DNA of 64,000 nt from Emcibacter sp. SYSU 3D8 (GCF_039655875.1 NZ_JBBYXK010000004.1:186001-250000); one strand, 5' to 3'; shown: positions 25,539 to 34,767, numbered from the stretch's first letter. Translations and numbers: made by a program. Notes: generated from the letters alone by a model not told the origin.

Positions 25539-27011
25539 CTAGCGAAAATTCCGGTGATTGAATCCCAGACGCTGGCGCAGCCGGCGCAGGAATCTCGGCG
25601 GGCGCTCGGGGTCGAGCAGGACGTTCTCGGCCATCGTTTCCTCGACGAAATTGGATTCTTCGGGCTGGTAGGGGACGAGCGAGCGGCCCTTGCCGATCAA
25701 CTCGTCCAGCATCGCCGTCAGGCGCCCGCCATGCCGGGCGAGCGCCTCGCGCACATTGGCGCAGTCGGTGCCCAGATGCTCGGCCAGCAGGTCGTCGCGG
25801 ATGGCGGCGATGCTGTCGCGCCGTTCAGCGTCGTCCGCGGCGGCTTCGACGATCAGGTCGCATTCCGTGTCGAAGCCCATGGAGCGGTTGTTGAGATTGG
25901 AAGAGCCCACCCGCAGCAGCCGGTCGTCGGCTACCAGTACCTTGGCGTGCACATAGATGGGCTGGCGCGCCTCGGTCACCGGCGTATAGAGGCGGAACCG
26001 GTCGTGGATGTCGGCCTTGCGCACCATGGCGAGCAGCCTGGCGCGGGCCGAGTCCATGGTGGCGGATTCCAGGAAGCCGTCGGCGGATTCCGGATTGACG
26101 ATGACGAATTCCGGCCCGTCGGCCTCGCCCAGCCGGGCGGCAATGGCCTCGGCGATGCGGCGCGAGGCGAAATACTGGCTTTCGCAATAGAAGCTGCGGC
26201 GGGTCGCGGCGATGGCATCGAGATAGAGCGTTTCGATTTCGAATGTGCCCTCGCAATCCTCGGTTCGGGGCTGCGTTCGCGCGATGGCAACGTCCACGTC
26301 GGTGAAGACGGCGTCCAGGTCCTCGGGCCACAACGGCGTGCGCGGGGGCGGCGGCGTCAGGTCTTCGCCCGTGGCGCGCTTCCAGCGGTCCCGCGCCAGC
26401 TCGCCCAGCGCCCGGGCCACGTCGCCGCTGACTGCCGTGGTTGCATCGTGCCATGGGTCGTAGGGGCGGCCGCTCGGCCGGCGGCGCCGGTGATCGTCGT
26501 CCTTGTGTTCGCGGGTGTCCCAGCGGTCGGCGGTGATATCGATGCCGCCGCAGAATGCCAGCGCATCGTCCACCACCACGATTTTCTGGTGGTGCGCCGC
26601 GCCGGGCGGATGGGCGCCGTCCAGCTTGAAGCTGACATGCGCGCTGGTCATCCAGTTCAGCACGGCGATGGGCGTGGTGCCGCGTCCCAGGGCGTAGATC
26701 AGTCCCAGGTCCCACTTCAGCACGTGGACTCGGACGTCGGGCCGATTGCGGTCCAGCCAGCGCAGAAATGGCCCCAGCTTGGCGGGCCCCTCCTGTCCGC
26801 CTTGGCTGGGCTCCAGCGGTACGCGGGTGTCGAAGTCCCAGCCGATCAGATAGATGGTGTGCCTGGCCTGCAGCATGGCGGCCTTGACCGCGCGGAAATA
26901 GGCCTCGGCGTCGATGATCAGCGCGAAGCGTGACGCACGTTCGATCCGCCAGCAATTGCGTCCCGGCGACAGGATGGCCTGACGGTCGGTCGGTGGATCA
27001 GGCTGCGTCAT
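25539..27011 (-). CDS. Phospholipase D-like protein
   Basis: A 490-residue protein with two HKD catalytic motifs: HHQKIVVVDDALAFCGGID in the first half and YVHAKVLVADDRLLRVGSSN in the second, the latter with the GSxN tail. This is the layout of cardiolipin synthases and bacterial PLDs. It also has YLIGWDFDTRV near the N-terminus, common in PLD-like proteins of proteobacteria. It would transfer or hydrolyse phosphatidyl groups at the membrane. ATG 27011 has GGGAG nine bases upstream; an earlier ATG at 27047 is weaker. No link to the catabolic genes is evident. Confidence 0.92.
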   Translation of the reverse strand: MTQPDPPTDRQAILSPGRNCWRIERASRFALIIDAEAYFRAVKAAMLQARHTIYLIGWDFDTRVPLEPSQGGQEGPAKLGPFLRWLDRNRPDVRVHVLKWDLGLIYALGRGTTPIAVLNWMTSAHVSFKLDGAHPPGAAHHQKIVVVDDALAFCGGIDITADRWDTREHKDDDHRRRRPSGRPYDPWHDATTAVSGDVARALGELARDRWKRATGEDLTPPPPRTPLWPEDLDAVFTDVDVAIARTQPRTEDCEGTFEIETLYLDAIAATRRSFYCESQYFASRRIAEAIAARLGEADGPEFVIVNPESADGFLESATMDSARARLLAMVRKADIHDRFRLYTPVTEARQPIYVHAKVLVADDRLLRVGSSNLNNRSMGFDTECDLIVEAAADDAERRDSIAAIRDDLLAEHLGTDCANVREALARHGGRLTAMLDELIGKGRSLVPYQPEESNFVEETMAENVLLDPERPPRFLRRLRQRLGFNHRNFR

Positions 27012-27154
27012 GAACAATGCTCCCAGGGCTTGGGTCGCCAACGCCATGGCACCGCCGCGGTTCCGGTAATGGAGGGTGCAGCCGTCTCGCCCATGCCGTG
27101 ACGGCGGTACTGCGTGGCCGCGCAGTCCCGCCCTGGCCGGACAGCGGGCTGCGC

Positions 27155-27940
27155 CTACTTCCCGGTGAACGCCGGCGCCCGCTTCTCCCTGAAGCTGGCA
27201 ACACCTTCAATGTAGTCCTCTGAGGTGAAGCACTTCTGCTGCTCCTCGTTCGACATCTGGGTCGCGGCGGCCAGCGACTGGGTGTAGGCCAGATAGACCT
27301 GCCGCTTGACCACCGCCATGGCGCGGGGCGAGGACAGCGCCGCCATCTCGGCGGCCACCGCATGCACCGCCTCGGCGAAGCCATCGCGCGCCAGCATGCG
27401 CACCAGGCCCAGCCGCTCGGCCTCGGCGGCGTCGATGGTGCGGCCGGTCAGCAGCAGATCCATGGCGTTCATGGTGCCGATCAACCGCGGCAGCATCCAG
27501 GCGCTGCCATGCTCGGCGATCAGGCCACGGCGCACGAAGGCGGTGGTCATCTTCGCGCCTTCGGCCATGTAGCGCATGTCGGCATAGAGCGCGAGGCACA
27601 GGCCGACCCCGGCGCAGGCGCCGTTGATGCCGGCAATGATCGGCTTGGGCACGCCCAGAAGGTAGGAATAGCGCTGGCCGAATTCGTCGGCGCTGAACGG
27701 CGGCACGATGCGCGGCCGCGGCTTGCCGTCCGGCCCGGGCGACAGGTCGGCGCCGGCGCAAAAGCCCTTGCCCGCGCCGGTCACCACGATGGCCCGGGCA
27801 CCGTCGTCGGACGCCGCCCGCTCGATGGCGGCGCGGAACGCGACCTCCATGTCCGGGCTCCAGGCGTTCATCTTGTCGGGCCGGTTCAGGGTGATGGTGG
27901 CGACCTTGTCGGCCACGTCATAAAGGATGTCGTCGGTCAT
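27155..27940 (-). CDS. Enoyl-CoA hydratase/isomerase family protein
   Basis: A 261-residue crotonase. The oxyanion-hole segments are GAGKGFCAGADLSP and GINGACAGVGLCLALYADM; MLPRLIGTMNAMDLLLTGRTI is the usual helix before the C-terminal trimer domain. At the second catalytic position (VRRGLIAEHGSAWMLPRL) a Glu is followed by HG, which fits a hydratase/isomerase. ATG 27940 follows GGGAGAGCCAG. It would act on unsaturated acyl-CoA from side-chain or ring breakdown. It is divergent from the P450 gene with 83 bp between, so both may share control. Confidence 0.93.
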   Translation of the reverse strand: MTDDILYDVADKVATITLNRPDKMNAWSPDMEVAFRAAIERAASDDGARAIVVTGAGKGFCAGADLSPGPDGKPRPRIVPPFSADEFGQRYSYLLGVPKPIIAGINGACAGVGLCLALYADMRYMAEGAKMTTAFVRRGLIAEHGSAWMLPRLIGTMNAMDLLLTGRTIDAAEAERLGLVRMLARDGFAEAVHAVAAEMAALSSPRAMAVVKRQVYLAYTQSLAAATQMSNEEQQKCFTSEDYIEGVASFREKRAPAFTGK

Positions 27941-28023
27941 CTGGCTCTCCCTCGATTTTCTGACAGCTAGCACGTTGGCGCGATCCGTTGTCAAATGGCG
28001 CCTTCGGATACGGGGAGCATTTG

Positions 28024-29268
28024 ATGGACCAGGATACAGCCGACCTGTCGCGCCACAGCCTCATGGACCATGCGGTCCAGAGCGATCCCTATGACTTCCA
28101 CGCCCTGCTGCACGCCCAGTGTCCGGTCTACCGCATGCCCGAGACCGGGTTTTACGTCGTCACCCGCTATGACGATTTGCGCAAGGTGCTGATCGACACC
28201 GGGACGTTCAGCAACAGCTTGCCCAGCCGCAGGGCGCTCAAGGGCGACCTGGGCGATCTTTATGAAAGCCTCGTCGCCGAGCGCGGCTGGCGACATGTGG
28301 ACACGCTCCAGTCCACCGACCCGCCCGCCCATGCCCGCTACCGCAAGGTGCTGGACGCGGTCTTTGCCGGCAAGCGCATGACCGCCATGAAGCCCCATGT
28401 GGAGGAGGTCACCAACGGGCTGATCGACGACTGGATCGGCGACGGCCAGTGCGACTTCAACGCCCAGTTCGCCATGAAGCTGCCCGGCATCATCACCGCC
28501 GAGCAGATGGGCCTGCCGCGCGAGGATGTCGAAACGTTCAAGCGCTGGGCCGATAATCTGCTGATCGTCGCGGCCACGCCGCAGAGCGAGGACGAGGTGC
28601 GATCCAGCGCCGAGACCACCCTGGAAATGCAGCATTTCATCGCCGCCGAACTGGAGAAGCGCCGCAGCAATCCCTCGGACGACATGCTGTCGGACCTGGT
28701 CCACGCCCATGAAGACGATCCCCTCTCCATGGAGGAGTTGCAAGGCGTCATGGGCCAGCTCATCGGCGGCGGCTACGAGACGGTGCAGAGCGCGCTTGCC
28801 CACGGCATGTGGCAGCTCGTGCGCCATCCGGAACTGCAGCAGCGGCTGCGCGGCGACGCCGGCGGCATCAGGAAGTTCTGCGAGGAGGTGATCCGCATGG
28901 AAAGCCCGGTGCAGAGCCTGATGCGGCGCGCGACATGCGATGTGGAGCTGGGCGGCGTCCTGATCCCGGAAAACAGCCTGATCCTGGCCCGTTACGGCGC
29001 CGCCAACCGCGACCCGGAAAAATTCGCCTGCCCGCACCAGTTCGACGTCGACCGGCCCAATGTGGGCGCCCACCTGGCGTACGGCTCAGGCATCCATTTC
29101 TGCGTCGGCGCGACCCTGGCGCGGCTGGAGATGAATGTGGCCTTCACGGCGCTGCTCGATCGGCTGACGCACGTGGAACTGGCCGGCGACCTGCCCAACC
29201 CCGTTCACCGGCAAAGCTTGCACTGGCTGCCGATGAAGGAGTTGGTCATCAGGTTCTCGGCGTCGTAA
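28024..29268 (+). CDS. Cytochrome P450
   Basis: A 414-residue soluble bacterial P450. The heme-thiolate loop is GSGIHFCVGATLARLE; the I-helix is GQLIGGGYETVQSAL, with Glu-Thr in place of the more common Asp-Thr; the K-helix ExxR is EEVIRMES with the Arg following. ATG 28024 follows GGGGAGCATTTG. It would hydroxylate a hydrophobic substrate with electrons from a ferredoxin not found in this window. It is divergent from an enoyl-CoA hydratase, a pairing seen in terpene and steroid catabolism; the actual substrate is not predictable here. Confidence 0.95.
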   Translation: MDQDTADLSRHSLMDHAVQSDPYDFHALLHAQCPVYRMPETGFYVVTRYDDLRKVLIDTGTFSNSLPSRRALKGDLGDLYESLVAERGWRHVDTLQSTDPPAHARYRKVLDAVFAGKRMTAMKPHVEEVTNGLIDDWIGDGQCDFNAQFAMKLPGIITAEQMGLPREDVETFKRWADNLLIVAATPQSEDEVRSSAETTLEMQHFIAAELEKRRSNPSDDMLSDLVHAHEDDPLSMEELQGVMGQLIGGGYETVQSALAHGMWQLVRHPELQQRLRGDAGGIRKFCEEVIRMESPVQSLMRRATCDVELGGVLIPENSLILARYGAANRDPEKFACPHQFDVDRPNVGAHLAYGSGIHFCVGATLARLEMNVAFTALLDRLTHVELAGDLPNPVHRQSLHWLPMKELVIRFSAS

Positions 29269-29294
29269 GAGCGCCGTTCGCGGTGCCTTAGACT

Positions 29295-30374
29295 TTACTC
29301 GGGCGCCGCGTCGTTGGGAGAAGCTTCCGCCGGGGCTGCGGCATCCGGCGCCTCGGCTGCGGGGGCTTCCTCGGCATCCGGCATTTCCACATCCGGCGTC
29401 ACCGCCTTCAGCACGGCGGCATCGGGCGTTTTCGCCGGGGCGGCTGCCTTGGGCAACTCGACATCCGGCTTGACCGCCTTCAACGGCTCTGCGTCGGGCG
29501 CGGCTTTCTCGGCGGCGGCTTCATGTGCTGCGGCCTCCGGTGCTTTCGCGGCCGGCAGAACGGCCTTCGGCGCGGCCTTTTCCACGGCATCGGCGGCGGG
29601 CGCGGCGGCTTTCGGTGCTACCGCATCGGGCGCATCGTCATTGGCCGACAGGAACAGGCTGTTGCCCTCGGGCGAGGCCCGCAAGGCCACGGCTTCGCCG
29701 CAGAATTCGGTCAGATTGTCGGCGTTCTCGGCGGCATAGATGCCCATGGCCGCACCCAGATGCACCAGCAGCGTGTCCTGCAGATACTGCTTTTGCTCGG
29801 GCGAGGTCTTGTCGTCGTCGGCCGGCAGCAGGGTGGCCAGAAGCGCGCCCATCTTGACGTCGTCTACCGTCACTTCATTGCACAGGCCGCCGGCGGTGGC
29901 GTTATAGGCCGCCCACAGCAGCTTCGGGCGCTGCGCCTCGGTCAGGGTTGGCGCCATGGCCTGGTCGAGCCATTTCCATGCCGCGTCCTCGCGGACATTG
30001 TCCACCTCGTCGTCGGCCGCTGCTTCCGCGGTCGGCGCGACGGCATTGGCTGCAGCCTTGGCGGCAACGGGCGCGGCTGCCTTGGCGGCAGCTTCGGCGG
30101 CAACCGGTGCGGCTGCCTTGGCGGCAGCTTCGGCGGCAACCGGTGCGGCTGCCTTTGCCGCAGCCTCGGCGGCGACGGGTGCAGCAGCTTTCGCGGCAGC
30201 TTCGGCGGCAACCGGTGCAGCTGCCTTCGCGGCAGCCTCAGCGGCGACGGGTGCCGCTGCCTTCGCGGCTGCGTCGGCGGCCACTGGCGCGGCCTCGGCC
30301 GCCGGCGTTTCCGCCAGGGCGGGAGACGTCAGCAGGAGCGCGGCGGCTGCCGCGTAACGGATGGTGGTCTTCAT
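29295..30374 (-). CDS. Exported Ala-rich protein with 12-residue repeats
   Basis: A 359-residue protein I do not recognise. A signal peptide (to ALAE, residue 22) is followed by about 6.5 tandem copies of AAAKAAAPVAAE (residues 29-106), a compact central domain (about 120-255) with two Cys and a predicted-helical look (AAWKWLDQAMAPTLTEAQRP), and a second low-complexity tail rich in Ala, Pro, Asp, Glu and Lys. The repeats resemble alanine/lysine/proline linkers of periplasm-spanning or histone-H1-like proteins. Its ribosome-binding site overlaps the stop of the gene at 30386-30949, so both are one transcription unit. Function unknown. Confidence 0.75.
   Translation of the reverse strand: MKTTIRYAAAAALLLTSPALAETPAAEAAPVAADAAAKAAAPVAAEAAAKAAAPVAAEAAAKAAAPVAAEAAAKAAAPVAAEAAAKAAAPVAAEAAAKAAAPVAAKAAANAVAPTAEAAADDEVDNVREDAAWKWLDQAMAPTLTEAQRPKLLWAAYNATAGGLCNEVTVDDVKMGALLATLLPADDDKTSPEQKQYLQDTLLVHLGAAMGIYAAENADNLTEFCGEAVALRASPEGNSLFLSANDDAPDAVAPKAAAPAADAVEKAAPKAVLPAAKAPEAAAHEAAAEKAAPDAEPLKAVKPDVELPKAAAPAKTPDAAVLKAVTPDVEMPDAEEAPAAEAPDAAAPAEASPNDAAPE
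30057..30290. repeat. 36-bp tandem repeat array within Ala-rich gene
   Basis: About 6.5 tandem units of 36 bp encode AAAKAAAPVAAE. Units differ by a few synonymous changes, so the array is degenerate at the DNA level but uniform at the protein level. Copy number could vary between strains by slippage. Confidence 0.85.
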
Positions 30375-30385
30375 TGCCATTCCCC

Positions 30386-30949
30386 TCAATTGCCGAACTC
30401 GCGGGCGGTCCAGTTGGGCGCATAGCCCCGGCCGTTCTTGTAGCAGGTGCGCTGCCAGCGATAGCAGGTCACGCCGCGCTTCGGGCTGTACTGGCCACCC
30501 CGGTCGTTATAGGACGGGCGGTCGCGGTACCGGTATTCGTCATAGCGGTCATAGTCGCCGTGGCGCTTGTCGGACGTTGCCGCGGCCACGATGGCGCCCA
30601 GCACCAGCGCGCCGCCGATCACGGCCACCGCCGTGGAGGCATTGTTGCCGCTGCCGCTATTGCCGCCCTGCCAGTTGCCCATGTCCACATGGCGGATGCT
30701 GCCATTGTTCACCCGGCAGCTGAAATAAGACTTACCGCCCCGGCTCTTGGCATAGCCGGTGACGTTGTAGCGGCTGCCGCCAAGCGCATCCACATTGACG
30801 CCCGTGGTATCGCGGGCACCCCGGTCGCGGACAGCGTCCTTGCAGATTTGCTTGGCGTCGCGCGGTCCGTACTGCGCCTGGGCCGGTGTGCTCGCCAGCC
30901 CGGCGGATGCCAGTGTGAGCGCCAGGCCTGCTGCGATCAATTTGCGCAT
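30386..30949 (-). CDS. Exported hypothetical protein with membrane segment
   Basis: A 187-residue protein of unknown family. It has a signal peptide (MRKLIAAGLALTLASAGLAS, cleaved near AQA), a small Cys-containing domain (residues 28-95), an Asn/Ser/Gly linker, a hydrophobic stretch AVAVIGGALVLGAIVAAAT, and a basic, Tyr/Arg/Asp-rich tail with two Cys in VTCYRWQRTCYKNGRGYAP. Four Cys outside the signal peptide suggest disulfides. It is followed 11 bp later by the Ala-rich repeat protein, with which it probably forms an envelope-related operon. Confidence 0.75.
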   Translation of the reverse strand: MRKLIAAGLALTLASAGLASTPAQAQYGPRDAKQICKDAVRDRGARDTTGVNVDALGGSRYNVTGYAKSRGGKSYFSCRVNNGSIRHVDMGNWQGGNSGSGNNASTAVAVIGGALVLGAIVAAATSDKRHGDYDRYDEYRYRDRPSYNDRGGQYSPKRGVTCYRWQRTCYKNGRGYAPNWTAREFGN

Positions 30950-31107
30950 ATGTCTTTCTCCGTTTCTATCCCTGAGGTAGCATGATACACGCTAAGCCCC
31001 TGATTAGCCATGATTTTCTCCCCGGGACAGAATCCGGGCAAGCGTGCGGGGCGGATTCTGCCCTGCGTTTTCACGGGCCGTCAGGCGGCAAAATCGGGCG
31101 TAAGCAT

Positions 31108-31956
31108 CTATCGGTAATAGAACTCCGGCGCTGGCGCGCGGTTGGGCAGGACGGCGATGGTCTCGTCCACCTCGCGGTAGAAAACGCTGCTGAAAAGCTT
31201 GCGCTCGAGCGCATTGAGCTTGGAGCCCAGGTCATGGTCGCCCCGGCCCGCGACGAACTGCTCCGGCCGGTCAAACCACATCTCGGCCATGCCGTCGAAG
31301 GTGTCGAAGAACGCCTGGCGGCGCACCGCACCTGCCTCGGTGAAGGCTTCCGAACTGGGCGGGAAGAAGCCGGTCATGGCGTCGAGCCCGGTGCGGAAGT
31401 TGACGATGTGGCCGCGCAGGCCGGGAATGGTATTGATGTGCGCGGCGTAGCGCCCGGTCCAGATGGCGCGGAACTCCTCGGGCGACATGCTATCCGGACG
31501 TTTGCCGAACTGCACCAGCTTGAACAGCTTGCGCTCGGGACGGCGCACCGGACGCGCCACGTGCTCGTCGATATGGAACTGGAACGGCGAGCCGCTGTAG
31601 AGATAGTCGCCGTCGCCGCCCACGTCGCCCACCTTGGGGTCGTCGGCCAGGCCGTTCGGCCCGGCGCGGTCGCGCGACGGGCTCTTGCCGGCCAGGTACT
31701 CGGTCAGGTCGTCGAACATCAACTGGCCCCAGCCGTCGGTCATCGCGTCGAAGCCGGCGGGCTCACTGCGCGTGATGCGCGCGGCCAGCGGCCCCAAGCT
31801 GTCGCTGACCGGCGTATTGGACCAGACGTTGAGGATGTAGCCGCGGATGCCGGGCAGGCGGCGGCCATAGGAATTGTGGTAGCCCACGTGGGCGGCGCGG
31901 TATTCGTCGTGGGTCAAATTCGCGTTGCGCCGGACAAATCCGAAGACCTTCAGCAT
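31108..31956 (-). CDS. Two-domain EthD-like protein
   Basis: A 282-residue protein with two copies of a ferredoxin-like EthD domain. The first begins MLKVFGFVRRNANLTHDEYR with a following AAHVGYHNSYG; the second begins KLFKLVQFGKRPDSMSPEEF with AHINTIPGLRGHIVN. EthD proteins are small dimeric barrels found next to P450s, Rieske enzymes and polyketide genes; some are isomerases or cyclases. A ribosome-binding site TAGGAG precedes the start. It lies 10 bp after a close paralog at 31967-32839, so both are made together and may form a hetero-dimer equal to four EthD domains. Confidence 0.87.
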   Translation of the reverse strand: MLKVFGFVRRNANLTHDEYRAAHVGYHNSYGRRLPGIRGYILNVWSNTPVSDSLGPLAARITRSEPAGFDAMTDGWGQLMFDDLTEYLAGKSPSRDRAGPNGLADDPKVGDVGGDGDYLYSGSPFQFHIDEHVARPVRRPERKLFKLVQFGKRPDSMSPEEFRAIWTGRYAAHINTIPGLRGHIVNFRTGLDAMTGFFPPSSEAFTEAGAVRRQAFFDTFDGMAEMWFDRPEQFVAGRGDHDLGSKLNALERKLFSSVFYREVDETIAVLPNRAPAPEFYYR

Positions 31957-31966
31957 CCCCGTTCTC

Positions 31967-32839
31967 CTACCGGTAATAGAAAGCGGGCGCGGGGTCCCGG
32001 TTGGGCATGACGATCACGCTCTCGTCCACCTCCACGTACCAGACCGCCTCGAACAGGTGGCGCTCCAGTGCGTCGAGTTCCGGGGCGATCGCAGGATCGG
32101 TACGGGCGGCCCGGAACGCGTCCAGGCTGTCGAACCACATTTCGTTGGCGCCGTCCCACTGGCCGCAGAACGCCTCGCGCTCGGTGCGGCCCTCGCCGGT
32201 GAAGCGCCAGTCGTCTGGCGGGTAGAACGCCCTGATGGCGGAATCGATATCCCGGTCGCGCAGATTGGCGATGTAGCCGTTCAGGCCCTTCATCCGGGCA
32301 GCCAGCGGGCCGTGGCGGGTCAGCAGCCCGGCGCTGAAGGCAGCTTCCGACAGGGCCGGATTGCGGCGAAAGAACTGGACCAGCTTGGTCTGCTTGTACT
32401 CCACGCGCTCGACCGGCAGCATCACATGCTCGTCCATGCGCACATGGTTGGAGCGGAACTGGCCGTTGGTGCCGGGGACCACATCGAACAGATAGGGCGC
32501 GTCGTCAGGCGTGCGGTCCGGATCGACGACAAGGCCCTCGGCCATGGCACGGGTCTTTTCCGGCTCGCTCGAACCCACCCAGGTGTCGTAGCTGTCGAAA
32601 TGCACGCAGGGGAAGCCGTCCCACTGGTCGAGGAAGTCGGCCGGCGCGCCGCGGGTGATCGCGCCGTGCAACGGCCCCAGCGCCTCATTCAAGTCGCGGT
32701 TGGCCCAGACATTGACGCAGTAGCCTCGCATGCCCTTCATACGCCGCGAATGGCCGGAATGGTAGCCGATGTGCCCCGCCCGGTACTCGTCGTGCGTCAG
32801 TTGGGCGTTGCGCTTCAGAAACGCGAAAACCTTGAACAT
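31967..32839 (-). CDS. Two-domain EthD-like protein (paralog)
   Basis: A 290-residue paralog of the next gene downstream, with the same two-domain layout: MFKVFAFLKRNAQLTHDEYR and AGHIGYHSGHS in domain one, KQTKLVQFFRRNPALSEAAF and RHGPLAARMKGLNGYIAN in domain two. Both proteins end in nearly the same tail (VDESVIVMPNRDPAPAFYYR here, VDETIAVLPNRAPAPEFYYR there). The ATG at 32839 is preferred over that at 32845 because GGGGAGAC lies at the better distance. It is the first gene of the pair and is divergent from the DoxX gene. Confidence 0.87.
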   Translation of the reverse strand: MFKVFAFLKRNAQLTHDEYRAGHIGYHSGHSRRMKGMRGYCVNVWANRDLNEALGPLHGAITRGAPADFLDQWDGFPCVHFDSYDTWVGSSEPEKTRAMAEGLVVDPDRTPDDAPYLFDVVPGTNGQFRSNHVRMDEHVMLPVERVEYKQTKLVQFFRRNPALSEAAFSAGLLTRHGPLAARMKGLNGYIANLRDRDIDSAIRAFYPPDDWRFTGEGRTEREAFCGQWDGANEMWFDSLDAFRAARTDPAIAPELDALERHLFEAVWYVEVDESVIVMPNRDPAPAFYYR

Positions 32840-32992
32840 GACCATGTCTCCCCGCCGAGGATCATTCCACGCCCCCGACCGCTTGTCACCCCGGACGTTC
32901 CCGGGGTGCTCGCGGCGATGGTGCATGTGGGATTTCAATACCTGCCAGGGTCGGTGCTAGAATTCGCACAGGCATTCACGAAAGGTGACTCC

Positions 32993-33379
32993 ATGGCCGT
33001 CTCGTTCGACCGGTATTCTCCCTATGCGCTCGCGGCGCTGCGCATCGTTGCCGCCGCGCTGTTCGTGTCCCACGGCCTGGTGAAGCTGTTCGGGTTTCCC
33101 GATGGCGCGGCTCCGGGCGTCCAGCCGCTCGCCTCCATGCTCGGCGCGGCGGCGGTGATTGAGGTGGGCGGCGGCCTGCTGGTGCTGATCGGCTTGATGA
33201 CCCGGCCAGCGGCGTTCCTGTTGTCGGGCCAGATGGCGTTCGCCTACTTCATCGCCCACGCGCCCGCCGGGTTCCACCCGCTGCTGAACGGCGGCGAGGC
33301 GGCGATCCTGTTCTGCTTCATCTTCCTGTACATCGCCGCCGCCGGACCGGGCGCGTTCAGCGTCGACAGGCGGCGGTAG
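32993..33379 (+). CDS. DoxX family membrane protein
   Basis: A 128-residue protein with four membrane segments and the DoxX features ALRIVAAALFVSHGLVKLFG, MLGAAAVIEVGGGLLVLIGL and QMAFAYFIAHAP. Such proteins take part in membrane redox or thiosulfate/quinone-linked functions, often without known substrate. The start at 32993 has AAAGG upstream. It is convergent with the Rieske gene at 33388 (8 bp) and divergent from the EthD pair. Confidence 0.9.
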   Translation: MAVSFDRYSPYALAALRIVAAALFVSHGLVKLFGFPDGAAPGVQPLASMLGAAAVIEVGGGLLVLIGLMTRPAAFLLSGQMAFAYFIAHAPAGFHPLLNGGEAAILFCFIFLYIAAAGPGAFSVDRRR

Positions 33380-33387
33380 GAGAACCT

Positions 33388-34722
33388 CTAGCGGCGTCCC
33401 TCGATGTAGTCGTTCAGCACCTCGTGCCAGCGCCGGACGCGGACTTCCTGGCTCGACAGATAGGCGTCCTCGTAACCCTGCGAGCGCCAGCCGCGCTGCT
33501 GGCCCTCGGCCAGGCTCAGGTCCTGGAAGACGATCTGGCCGTGCATCTCGGGCACGCCGCGGCCGCGGTCGAACGCCCGGCGCTCGTAGGCGGCTTCCTC
33601 GACCTTGCGCGGGCCGTGCATGGTTTCCACGTCGGTGATGCCCTCGACCGGAAACACCATGTGCCACAGGTCGAAGGTGCACTTCTCGGGGTTGTCCGGG
33701 TGCGGCTCGGTGCGGAAGAAGATCACGTCGTCGGGCAGCACCGACAGGGTCACGTTGGGGAACACCACGTTATGCGGGCTGTCGACCAATTCGCCGTCGA
33801 CCAGGTTCTCGTAGTGCAGATAGCCCTTTTCGCGCCACAGCCGCTTCTTGGCGTCGATCAGGTCCTGGTAGCCCTGAGTGACCTTTTCCTCGTAGCTGGC
33901 GTATTTCGACGGGTCGATGCCCCACGGGGTCAGGAAGCTGTCGAACGGCGCGGCTTCGCCCTCCGGCGGCACGTCACGCAGTGATGGCCGGCCCGGCTGG
34001 ACAATGCGGCCATGGCCCATGGGGAACATCTCGAATACCGAGGTCCAGTGGTCCTGATCGATCCAGGCCGGCACCTGCGGATGGGCGGTGCGGGTGTGAT
34101 ACGACTCCGAGAAGTTCTCGCTGGCAAACTTCCAGTTGCACTCCATCTCGATCGTCAGGTTGGTGACCCTGACCAGCTTTTCCCACGGCCAGTGCTTGTA
34201 CAACTCGGGAATCGGCGCCAGGAATTCCATCAGCGGCGGCGCGTTGGGATCCATGCTGTACCAGATGAAGCCGCCCCAGGTGTCGCACTGCAGTTCCTTG
34301 AGGCGCAACGTGCCGATCGGATCGCCCTGCGGGAACGTCTCCGGGTCGGGCGCGTCCTGCAGCAGGCCGTCCTTGCCCCAGACCCAGCCGTGATAGGCGC
34401 AGGTGAACGCCTCCTGGCACCCGTCGTTCCAGACCAGCCGCTGGCCGCGATGGCGGCAGGCGTTGTAGAACGCACGGATCGACCCGTCATCCTGCAGCAC
34501 GCAGATCACCGATTCGTGCATGAAGTCGTGGATCACATAATCCCCCGGCTCCTGCAGCTGGTTGGTGCGGCCGGCCACGTGCCAGACGCGCTTCCACATG
34601 TGGTCCCATTCCTTCTGGGCGAACTCTTTCGACCAGAATCGATCGCCAGTGATGGGGTCGCCGCGCACGTTGCGGACATCGCCGCCGTCAAGCGCCTGCG
34701 GGTGAACGACCGGAAGTCCCAT
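33388..34722 (-). CDS. Rieske aromatic ring-hydroxylating oxygenase, alpha subunit
   Basis: A 444-residue alpha subunit. The Rieske motifs are CRHRG and CAYHGW; the iron site is ENFSESYHTRTAH, again with Glu at the bridging position. The sequence is distinct from the tandem pair at 4782-7522 and from the three other copies. It is divergent from an SDR gene (34858) across a 135-bp region with a 22-bp palindrome, which suggests a hydroxylation-then-dehydrogenation couple under common control. No beta subunit or redox partner lies nearby. Confidence 0.94.
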   Translation of the reverse strand: MGLPVVHPQALDGGDVRNVRGDPITGDRFWSKEFAQKEWDHMWKRVWHVAGRTNQLQEPGDYVIHDFMHESVICVLQDDGSIRAFYNACRHRGQRLVWNDGCQEAFTCAYHGWVWGKDGLLQDAPDPETFPQGDPIGTLRLKELQCDTWGGFIWYSMDPNAPPLMEFLAPIPELYKHWPWEKLVRVTNLTIEMECNWKFASENFSESYHTRTAHPQVPAWIDQDHWTSVFEMFPMGHGRIVQPGRPSLRDVPPEGEAAPFDSFLTPWGIDPSKYASYEEKVTQGYQDLIDAKKRLWREKGYLHYENLVDGELVDSPHNVVFPNVTLSVLPDDVIFFRTEPHPDNPEKCTFDLWHMVFPVEGITDVETMHGPRKVEEAAYERRAFDRGRGVPEMHGQIVFQDLSLAEGQQRGWRSQGYEDAYLSSQEVRVRRWHEVLNDYIEGRR

Positions 34723-34767
34723 GACATTTCTCCGTTTCGAAAGGCAGGCGGCACCCGCCGCACGCCA

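Noticed and set aside
29523-30425. Plus-strand frame with Gly/Cys/Arg-rich repeats opposite the Ala-rich gene
   Set aside because: The repeats are the reverse reading of the 36-bp units; the minus-strand frame has a signal peptide, ribosome-binding site and coupling to the next gene.
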